From assembly GCA_041690035.1 (NCBI GenBank), contig JBDNFC010000005.1, positions 1 to 27,893 of the forward strand: 27,893 nucleotides of DNA, in the 5' to 3' direction. This DNA is from CALSPH01 sp041690035. Lineage in GTDB: Bacteria; Bacteroidota; Bacteroidia; NS11-12g; UBA955. The notes beneath the pieces were generated by a model, which worked only from the letters and a program-made list of their open reading frames with translations, was not told the DNA's origin and searched no databases. Below are positions 14,975-21,887 of this stretch, piece after piece (positions within the stretch are counted from its first letter, which is position 1; the number at the start of each line of letters is the position of its first letter). A program made the translations under genes and the position numbers.

Positions 14975-15838
14975 TTAATAATCCCTCTTTTCAATTATAA
15001 CCCCTCTAACTCCACCTCTCGGTTTTTCAACATCTCCATTATACCTTGGAATTAAATGGATGTGAACATGAGGAACCGTTTGCCCTGCTGCTTCGCTTAC
15101 ATTAATTCCTACATTAAAACCATCTGGTTTAAATTTAGTTGAAATAATTTCTTTCACGGTGTTGAGCATAAATATGCAAGCGGCTTGCTCCCTAAATGAT
15201 AAATCAAAATAATCAATGCAATGTCTTTTTGGAATAATTAAAGCGTGTCCACCACTAACCGGATATTTATCATAAATAGCATAAGCCGTTGCAGATTCAA
15301 CTAAGAGTTCTCTATCAGAATCAGGATTGCAGAATGGGCAATCGGGATTTTCTGTTTTCTTTAATTGATTGTAATGTTGGTATTCGTAAATCTCACAATT
15401 TTCATTTTTGAAAAATGATTGGTAAGGAAGTTTTACAGTACATTGATAAGTCTGCTTTTGATGGATTTTGTGCATTCTAAACCCTTCAAACTGCAAATCT
15501 CTTCTGACAGCGAAATATACTTTTCCAGTTGGTTTGATGAGTTGAGACAATTCCATTAAAACGATTGCTTGTTCTTCAGGTAAAAGTACATTCAACACAT
15601 AAAAACAGATTATGGTATCAAATTTTTTAATCGGATACTCTGGAAAATGATATTTGTCAAAACCTTCAATATTTATTCCCTTTGCTTTGAGCAATTTTAC
15701 ATCATTACCAAAACCACAACCAAAATCTAAAACATCCCTAATTAATAAATTCTGATTAAACAGAATTTTGGCTGGAAAAGAAAGGGTATCTCTTTCTTTT
15801 GCGGTTAAGTGGCTATTTGGATTTTGTTGTTGCATCAT
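14975..15838 (-). CDS. Bifunctional methyltransferase-HIT hydrolase fusion
   Basis: A 287-aa cytosolic protein. Residues 30-115 are a SAM-dependent methyltransferase core (VLDFGCGFGNDV at 36-47, motif I; FDTIICFYVLN as motif IV). Residues 165-287 are a HIT domain: an N-terminal CPFC zinc pair (167-170), the GGHALIIPKRH strand, and the HIT triad PHVHIHLIPRY with His 257, 259 and 261. HIT enzymes hydrolyse nucleotidyl phosphoramidates and AMP esters; eukaryotic aprataxin is a HIT protein that removes 5'-AMP left by abortive DNA ligation. In an operon with a helicase/exonuclease and an HNH nuclease, acting on nucleic-acid ends is attractive but inferred. The start overlaps the HNH stop by ATGA (15835-15838). 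Confidence 0.85.
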   Translation of the reverse strand: MMQQQNPNSHLTAKERDTLSFPAKILFNQNLLIRDVLDFGCGFGNDVKLLKAKGINIEGFDKYHFPEYPIKKFDTIICFYVLNVLLPEEQAIVLMELSQLIKPTGKVYFAVRRDLQFEGFRMHKIHQKQTYQCTVKLPYQSFFKNENCEIYEYQHYNQLKKTENPDCPFCNPDSDRELLVESATAYAIYDKYPVSGGHALIIPKRHCIDYFDLSFREQAACIFMLNTVKEIISTKFKPDGFNVGINVSEAAGQTVPHVHIHLIPRYNGDVEKPRGGVRGVIIEKRDY

Positions 15839-16890
15839 TTCATAAATTCAAAACCATTATTTGAGGCAATGGTAATTAATGGTTGTATAATGTCTCTATA
15901 CTTTTCTTTAGTAAAGCTTGTATTAATATCTGGAAAAACTGTTAAGTAATCTTCCAATAATTTAGATGGCTGCGCTTGACAACTCATAATTTCAACGGCT
16001 TTTTTTTGTAATGCAAAAAACGAATTAAAATACTTGTCTAAAGAGGGAAGTTTATCACTCTTTGAGCTATTAAATGATTTATTTGCAGGAATTAAATTCC
16101 AAATTAAATCATGAGAAACAAAAGCGTGTGGAATAAAATGTTCAACTGCGTAATTTTCAATCGAAAGTTTTTCACCAGTATAAATACAATCTATTGTTTC
16201 CAATTCTTTAAAAATTATATCCCAAAATTGATTTCTCTGTTTTTTTAAACTATTTCTAAAAGCAGGCTTAATTAATTTGCCAGAAATATCTGGCACATTA
16301 GGATTTTTTACTTGCAAATACAAACAAAGATTCCAATAACAAAAATCTTTAAGTATTCCTGCATTTGAAGTCAAATAAGTTTCCCATTCAGTATTAATTT
16401 CTATAAATTCATCGTGTAATGAATACAAACAATTTTCGCTATAAGATTTTGATGCATTATAAATTCTTTTTTCTCTTAATGAATTTGTTTCATTTCCATT
16501 CTTTGGAAACCAAGTACTCAAAAACCAATGAGGGACATTTTTATTAAAATGCCAAAGTAGCTTTTCAGTTTTAGAATTAGTGGTGTTTAACAGCTTTTGA
16601 AAAACTAATTCTTGCTTTTCATCTATTGAAATATTCTCAACTTCATTTATAACTCTAACTACATCCTGAATTAAATCTTGCTTACCAAAAGAAACTTTAA
16701 AATAGTTAACCGTGAACCAAGCATTAGAAATCATTCTTGCAAACAATTCCCTTTTAGGTATTTTTAAACGCCCATTCTCAACCGATTGCAAAATTGACAA
16801 GAGCCAGTAATACTTGTAAGTTGCAGAAGTGCTATTGAAACAAGCTGCAAGAAGATTGACTGGTAAGCCATTTGATTTAGGTAGTTGCAT
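15835..16890 (-). CDS. HNH endonuclease domain protein
   Basis: A 351-aa protein. The N-terminal 230 residues are helical with no motif I recognise. Residues 235-283 form an HNH domain: C235-IYTG, then AVEHFIPHAFVSHDLIWNLIP (E250, H251, H260, N265; quoted in parts) and NSSKSDKLPS (N274, K277). The usual second zinc cysteine of CxxC is replaced by Thr, so this is the zinc-free form. HNH proteins cut double-stranded DNA, nicking or restricting. It overlaps the 68-aa gene by 14 bases (16877-16890) and the MTase-HIT gene by 4, showing operon membership. The methyltransferase next to it could protect host DNA in restriction-modification fashion, or act elsewhere. Confidence 0.82.
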   Translation of the reverse strand: MQLPKSNGLPVNLLAACFNSTSATYKYYWLLSILQSVENGRLKIPKRELFARMISNAWFTVNYFKVSFGKQDLIQDVVRVINEVENISIDEKQELVFQKLLNTTNSKTEKLLWHFNKNVPHWFLSTWFPKNGNETNSLREKRIYNASKSYSENCLYSLHDEFIEINTEWETYLTSNAGILKDFCYWNLCLYLQVKNPNVPDISGKLIKPAFRNSLKKQRNQFWDIIFKELETIDCIYTGEKLSIENYAVEHFIPHAFVSHDLIWNLIPANKSFNSSKSDKLPSLDKYFNSFFALQKKAVEIMSCQAQPSKLLEDYLTVFPDINTSFTKEKYRDIIQPLITIASNNGFEFMK

Positions 16891-17083
16891 TTAATCTTTT
16901 TACTTTTTCTTTAATGGTTGTCTCATTCAACTTTTCTTCCAATTGAAATACCATAATTTCAACATACCCTTTTGTAACAATAGAGTTCTTCGGGAACTCT
17001 TCTTTAGAAATTAAAACTTTGTAATTCTTCAAAGATTCTTGTAACAGATAAATGTCAAAGTTGGAGAGCTTTATATTTTGCAT
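16877..17083 (-). CDS. 68-aa protein of unknown function, first gene of the helicase-nuclease operon
   Basis: A short, mostly helical protein: DIYLLQESLKNYKVL, then the amphipathic stretch VTKGYVEIMVFQLEEKLNET, and a lysine-rich end KEKVKRLNATT. It has no cysteines, signal peptide or membrane segment. I do not recognise a family. Evidence that it is real: the coding frame overlaps the HNH start by 14 bases, a pattern repeated in this operon, and the composition matches its neighbours. It could be a small regulator or a subunit that holds the nuclease in check; nothing in the sequence shows which. The start lies 23 bases downstream of the DUF4007 stump's stop, reading on the minus strand. Confidence 0.65.
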   Translation of the reverse strand: MQNIKLSNFDIYLLQESLKNYKVLISKEEFPKNSIVTKGYVEIMVFQLEEKLNETTIKEKVKRLNATT

Positions 17084-17106
17084 AGCTTTATATTTTTAAT
17101 TACCAT

Positions 17107-17268
17107 TTATGACACCATATTTTTACCCACTCCCAACTTCACAACCGCATCTTCCTCATTAAAATTCTTTCCTTCCTGCACGAAGTCATACCCCTTTTTT
17201 AGCCAAAGTTGTCGGCACTGAAATGAGTCGTGCCCCGAGAATGTATATTTTGTTATTTCTGAAATCAC
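17107..17268 (-). pseudogene. N-terminal stump of a DUF4007 gene
   Basis: On the minus strand, a GTG start (17266-17268) is followed by 52 codons reading ISEITKYTFSGHDSF, QCRQLWLKKGYDFV, GKNFNEEDAVVKLGVGKN and MVS, then a stop. This is the well-conserved N-terminus of DUF4007 proteins (usual form: Y-x-FSGHE-x-F-x-CR-x-FWLKKGYD ... DEDAVVxLGVGKNMV), but the family continues for about 250 more residues that are absent here. The break falls exactly where homologues continue with the helix after GVGKNMV. DUF4007 genes occur in phage-defence islands, often near sulfur-modification or PAPS-reductase-type genes as I recall. So this is a relic, or a translated leader, 24 bp before the four-gene operon. 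Confidence 0.7.
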
Positions 17269-17320
17269 TTTTTTTGATTGTCTGATATGGTCATCTAAAA
17301 TTTAGGTTTACAAATAAAAG

Positions 17321-17328
17321 CAAAAGTA
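17321..17328 (-). promoter_or_regulatory. Candidate -7 element of the DUF4007 stump and downstream operon
   Basis: On the minus strand this reads TACTTTTG, a full TAnnTTTG match, 53 bases upstream of the GTG of the DUF4007 stump. No -33 TTTG at the right spacing is visible. If live, it would be the captured promoter of the lost DUF4007 gene and drive the helicase-nuclease operon. Confidence 0.4.
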
Positions 17329-17683
17329 GTGATTTATCTTTTTGATTTTTTTTATTATTAACAACCAAAAAAATTAATCCCAATTTAGACAGGATATGTT
17401 TTTATGGTTCGTTCAAAAATGGGTTAAGCTAAATCTTTTAAATTCTATTCATTAATTAAACCCGAACTGTGCAATACAGAATCGTTTTTATCTTAAAACT
17501 TATTGCGGTGTAAGTATTTCATCCATCTAGTATTTTTCTATACTCTTTTAAAAAATAAAAGTTTCTTAACAACTCCAAGTAAGCAAAATGATGACTACAA
17601 AATCGGGGCTAAATCAACATTTGAGAGGGGATTTTTTGGCAATAGCTTTTATGCAAAACCATTAATCGTGAGTTTATGTAACA
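17329..17683. other. Gene-free stretch between defence operon and SulP gene
   Basis: No reading frame on either strand looks coding, and I find no RNA gene. Several T runs are present. It must hold the promoter of the SulP gene, but I cannot point to a clear TAnnTTTG element. Confidence 0.55.
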
Positions 17684-19285
17684 TTGAAATCCTATAAACG
17701 AATTACCTTTGAAGGCTATCTATTTAATAAATTATTGAAAAGAAAAATTAAATATTACCAACTAACTTGGCTCAAACATGACTTAGCAGCGGGACTTTCA
17801 GTTTTTCTTGTAGCCCTACCACTGTGCTTAGGCATCGCATTAGCTTCTGGTGCGCCTATCTCATCTGGACTTATTTCTGGCATTATTGGGGGTATTTTGG
17901 TTTCATTTATTAGTGGTTCACAACTGGGCGTTTCTGGGCCTGCTGCAGGTTTAACAACTTTGGTTGCCGCTTCTATTATTTCTTTAGGCAACTACGAAAC
18001 ATTTTTGTTGGCTGTAATAATTGCAGGCCTTTTTCAGTTAGTTCTTGGACTATTTAAATTAGGCGCTATAGCAAATTATTTTCCGTCATCGGTAATTAAA
18101 GGAATGTTAGCAGCAATAGGCATTATTTTAATATCAAAACAAATACCGCTGGCTTTGGGCTATAACCAACCCGACTTTTGGACGAGTGGTTTTCTGCAAC
18201 TTTTTTCTGCAGACAATTTTTTTGGAAATTTTAAAAGCCTCAATCAACACCTCACTAGAGGCGCAATTATAATCACTTTAATTTCTTTAATTATTCTAAT
18301 GGTTTTGCAACATCCATTGGCAAAAAGATTAAAAGTAATTCCTGCACCTTTATTGGTTGTTGCAATTGGCATTATTATTAACCTTATATTTACCAATGTA
18401 GCTTCAAATTTTTCACTCAAACAAACACAACTGGTAAATATTCCATCCGATGTTTTTACAAACCTTACTTTCCCAGATTTTTCAAAACTATTCTCCACCA
18501 AAGAGATTTGGAAAGACGGTTTAATTATTGGGCTCCTTGCCACATTAGAAACTTTACTTTGTGCAGAGGCGGTAGATAAATTAGATATCCGCAACCGCAT
18601 TACCCCAGTTAATCGTGAACTTATTGCTCAAGGAGTTGGCAATATGGCTTGTGGCATGCTAGGTGGTATTCCTATAACCGCAGTGGTTGTTAGAGGCGCA
18701 GCCAATGCAGATGCTGGAGGGCGCACAAAACTTTCTGCAATTACTCATGGGGTTTTTCTTTTGCTTGCCGTGTTGTTTATTCCATTTTTGCTCAATAAAA
18801 TTCCGTATGCTTCGCTTGCGGCTATTTTACTTGTAACAGGTTTTAACTTAACCAAGCCAAAACTTTATAAGGACGTTTGGAGTTTAGGCAAAAAACAATT
18901 TATCCCTTTTGCCATTACCATTATTGTTATTCTTGCCACAGATTTGCTTATTGGTGTAAGCATAGGACTGCTTATTTCCGTTTACTTTATTATTCAAAAT
19001 AATTTTAAAGCAGAATATAAAATAACCAAAACGCTGCATCAAGGAATAGATACTTATTTTATTAAACTAAATAGCAATATTACCTTTCTTAATAAAGTTA
19101 AATTAAAAAAGGCTTTAGAAGAAATTCCTGATTATAGTATGTTAACAATTGATGGCAGCGATTGCAATTTTATAGACTATGATATTTTAGAAATCATAAG
19201 TGAATATAGCAACAAAGCACGTAATAGACACATTGAATTGCACCTAAATGGGATTGAAAGAGTCAATATTACTGCAGTGCATTGA
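17684..19285 (+). CDS. SulP family anion transporter with STAS domain
   Basis: A 533-aa inner-membrane protein with 10-12 predicted helices and a C-terminal STAS domain (about residues 445-533, ending near LTIDGSDCNFIDYDILEI). The N-terminal core LAAGLSVFLVALPLCLGIALASG and GVSGPAAGLT are the SulP signature. Bacterial SulP proteins carry sulfate, bicarbonate or C4-dicarboxylates; this non-sulfate-specific form, close in look to BicA-like transporters, could be any of them. The only in-frame start before the first helix is TTG at 17684 (upstream stop at 17669-17671), and no strong Shine-Dalgarno is visible. It is convergent with the TonB receptor gene at 19415-21649. Confidence 0.85.
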   Translation: MKSYKRITFEGYLFNKLLKRKIKYYQLTWLKHDLAAGLSVFLVALPLCLGIALASGAPISSGLISGIIGGILVSFISGSQLGVSGPAAGLTTLVAASIISLGNYETFLLAVIIAGLFQLVLGLFKLGAIANYFPSSVIKGMLAAIGIILISKQIPLALGYNQPDFWTSGFLQLFSADNFFGNFKSLNQHLTRGAIIITLISLIILMVLQHPLAKRLKVIPAPLLVVAIGIIINLIFTNVASNFSLKQTQLVNIPSDVFTNLTFPDFSKLFSTKEIWKDGLIIGLLATLETLLCAEAVDKLDIRNRITPVNRELIAQGVGNMACGMLGGIPITAVVVRGAANADAGGRTKLSAITHGVFLLLAVLFIPFLLNKIPYASLAAILLVTGFNLTKPKLYKDVWSLGKKQFIPFAITIIVILATDLLIGVSIGLLISVYFIIQNNFKAEYKITKTLHQGIDTYFIKLNSNITFLNKVKLKKALEEIPDYSMLTIDGSDCNFIDYDILEIISEYSNKARNRHIELHLNGIERVNITAVH

Positions 19286-19414
19286 AAAAGCCCCTATAAT
19301 TTGCATCATTTGTAGCACATACAACACACCCATTTATTGAAACACCATAAATCCTAAAAATCTATGCGGAACATAAGTTTCTCGCTAGCTATTGGGACGG
19401 ATTAGAGATTCTTT

Positions 19415-21649
19415 TTACAGCTTTATTCCAATCCCCAAATTTATGGTTCTACCTTCGGCTGAAATTAAACCTGGCCCAGGATAACCACCTGCTCTGCGTG
19501 TTGCGTATTTAGTGTCGGTTAAATTGTTTATGCTAAACCGAATATTATAGATTTTTAAAAATTTGTATTCCATTGATAAATCATAAACTTGATAACCATC
19601 AATTTTGCCGATTGTGCCAGTAGCATTTGGAATTTCAGTATTTGTTGCATCACTAAACACAGCACTTGAAATACGCGTTTGCAAAGTAGTTGTGAAACCT
19701 TTTAAGGAATATGTTAAACCTATATTGTGTATTTGACTTGGAGCATATTCCACTTTCTTGTTTTTTAAATTTACTTCATTGATTGCTATGTTTGGCGCTC
19801 CTCCAGAAATTGAAGTTGTTCTAAAATCAACATATTCAGCATTGATAAAAGCAAGTGAGGCAAATAAACTTACATTTCCAATCTTTTTATTCATTTTTAA
19901 TGCCTTAGTAATGTTCAAATCAATATAAGCCTCAACACCTTTGTTTACTGATTTTCCTAAATTAGTTCTGTATTGGTAAGTTCCTTTCGTTGGGTCGTCA
20001 TCAATAAATTTTCTAATAGTACCAATTCTGTCGTTGTATTGAATATAGAAAGCACTTATATCAAAGTTTATAAAATCTGATAATGAACCCCTATAACCTA
20101 AATCTGCATTGAAACCGTTGGCATCTTTTAGATTTTCATCAATTATATCAGTTGTAGCTGGTGGGGTGATGTCTGAAAATAAAACTGGACGATATGCTTG
20201 TGAAATATTGGCATACACATTTGAATTTTTGAGCTTATATTCTAAGCCAATTCCTGCTAAAAACAAACTTCTTTTGGTGCTTTTTGGAGTCACATTTATT
20301 TCTGTTGGTCCCGTGGTAGATAATATTCCTTTTATGTCTGAAACTATATTTTCATAACGAATGCCGGGGGTTACACTAAACTTGTTGGTTAATTTGAATT
20401 GATTTTCAGCAAAAAAAGCAATATTATTTGTTTGAAACGCTAATTCCGTTGGAAATTTTTCAGTCAAGATATTCGTGTTATAATCAAATTCTGTATCGCC
20501 TTTCCCTCTTAGCTTTCTTGTAGTATTTGCTTGGTAAATTCTACCGCCAAAAGCTAAATTACTTTTTTGATTGAATAGATTATACGAATAAATGCCTCTT
20601 AGTTCCGAGCCTATATTTTTATAAAAATCCCTATCTACTTGTCGGTTATTATAACTTTGCAATGCGGCATTTATGGTGTCTGCAAAATTTGGTGTTGCTA
20701 TAAATCCAATGCTATTTCTTTCTCCAATTAAGCCAAATACCTTTACATTGATACTCAGATTTTCTTTAATTTTAGTATCAAAATTTATGGCTGCAACATT
20801 CCAAGGGGTGCTAAACCAATTGCGTTGGCGAAAAGATTGGCGGTGATTTGCATTAAATTGAGCATCAGTAAGCCCACTAGATTGTTGAACTGCATAATCC
20901 ATATTGCTGTATTCGGCTGATAGGCTTGTTTTTGCATTAATTTTATATTGCAAAAAGGCATGTGTATTTCTTACTTCATATTGTCCGTTTTGTCTCCATC
21001 CATTTCCTTTTCGATAATGATTATAAACAGAATAATTCCATTTTTTTGTATTGCCGCTTATGGCATTATAAGAGCTAAGCATTCCGAAGCTACCCACAGT
21101 GTTTTGTGATTGAAAAGTGAAGGGCTTATTAGCGGTTTCTTTTTTCAACACATAGTTTAATAGGCCTCCAAATTGAGAACCAAATTGTAAGGAGGCACCG
21201 CCTCTTACTATTTCTATTTTTTCTACAGCTTCCATCGGTGGATTGTAGTAAGCTTCTGGATATCCAAAAACGTCACTTGAAATATCATAACCGTTTTGAC
21301 GCGTATTAAACTCCCAGCTTCTGTTTGGATTTAATCCCCTAGCCCCCACAGATATTTGTATCCCGGTTCCATCGTTTTCCCAAATAGTAACACCCGGAAC
21401 ACGTGAAAATAGTTGCCGTGCATTATTGGTTGTTAGGTTTGCATTAATACTGGAAAGTCTGATAACTTCATTTTTTTTACCTGAATAAATTTTTACTCCT
21501 TCCACATCTTGTAATCTTTCGGGAACTTCCCTTTTCCCTTCTATAATTACTTCCTTTAATACTTGAACTTTGGTTGTATCTTGAGCTTGAAGACTAAAGA
21601 TGCCTATTATTAAAAAGGCAAATGTTGATATTATTAATTTAAATTTCAT
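19415..21649 (-). CDS. FecA-like TonB-dependent outer-membrane receptor
   Basis: A 744-aa receptor. Signal peptide MKFKLIISTFAFLIIGIFSLQAQ. A TonB-box-like segment (VLKEVIIEGKR) is followed by a plug domain (about 60-170: LTTNNARQLFSRVPGV, GARGLNPNRSWEFNTRQNGYD, AVEKIEIVRGGASLQFGSQFGGLLNY), and then a 22-strand barrel ending LGIGIKL. No carboxypeptidase-like N-terminal domain is present, so it is the direct type. The plug resembles FecA, which imports ferric citrate with TonB/ExbB/ExbD, and the ligand is a guess (iron chelate). It lies 238 bp downstream of a second receptor gene on the same strand. Confidence 0.88.
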   Translation of the reverse strand: MKFKLIISTFAFLIIGIFSLQAQDTTKVQVLKEVIIEGKREVPERLQDVEGVKIYSGKKNEVIRLSSINANLTTNNARQLFSRVPGVTIWENDGTGIQISVGARGLNPNRSWEFNTRQNGYDISSDVFGYPEAYYNPPMEAVEKIEIVRGGASLQFGSQFGGLLNYVLKKETANKPFTFQSQNTVGSFGMLSSYNAISGNTKKWNYSVYNHYRKGNGWRQNGQYEVRNTHAFLQYKINAKTSLSAEYSNMDYAVQQSSGLTDAQFNANHRQSFRQRNWFSTPWNVAAINFDTKIKENLSINVKVFGLIGERNSIGFIATPNFADTINAALQSYNNRQVDRDFYKNIGSELRGIYSYNLFNQKSNLAFGGRIYQANTTRKLRGKGDTEFDYNTNILTEKFPTELAFQTNNIAFFAENQFKLTNKFSVTPGIRYENIVSDIKGILSTTGPTEINVTPKSTKRSLFLAGIGLEYKLKNSNVYANISQAYRPVLFSDITPPATTDIIDENLKDANGFNADLGYRGSLSDFINFDISAFYIQYNDRIGTIRKFIDDDPTKGTYQYRTNLGKSVNKGVEAYIDLNITKALKMNKKIGNVSLFASLAFINAEYVDFRTTSISGGAPNIAINEVNLKNKKVEYAPSQIHNIGLTYSLKGFTTTLQTRISSAVFSDATNTEIPNATGTIGKIDGYQVYDLSMEYKFLKIYNIRFSINNLTDTKYATRRAGGYPGPGLISAEGRTINLGIGIKL

Positions 21650-21662
21650 TTCATTATCTTTA

Positions 21663-21680
21663 ATTAGACTAATTCTAAAT
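21663..21680. promoter_or_regulatory. Possible metalloregulator dyad upstream of the first TonB receptor gene
   Basis: TTAGA-CTAAT-TCTAA (21664-21678) is a dyad with perfect 5-bp arms, ATTTAGA/TCTAAT on the minus strand, 15-29 bases before the start codon at 21649. It resembles a DtxR- or Fur-type iron operator only by composition and position. Short dyads of this size arise by chance in AT-rich DNA. Confidence 0.25.
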
Positions 21681-21887
21681 AGTCGGTGCGAAAATAGTAT
21701 TTTACTTCAAAAGAAAAAATAAAAGATGGTATTTTTTAATGTTATGTTTTTATTAATAAAAACAAATGTGATTTATTATGCATAGATATACAAGCAAAGA
21801 AATAAAGATTGGCAGAATTTATAAAACTAAATTCTACCAATCTTTATTATCGATATTTATTTTTACTTTATAAAATTAACGAGAAAT

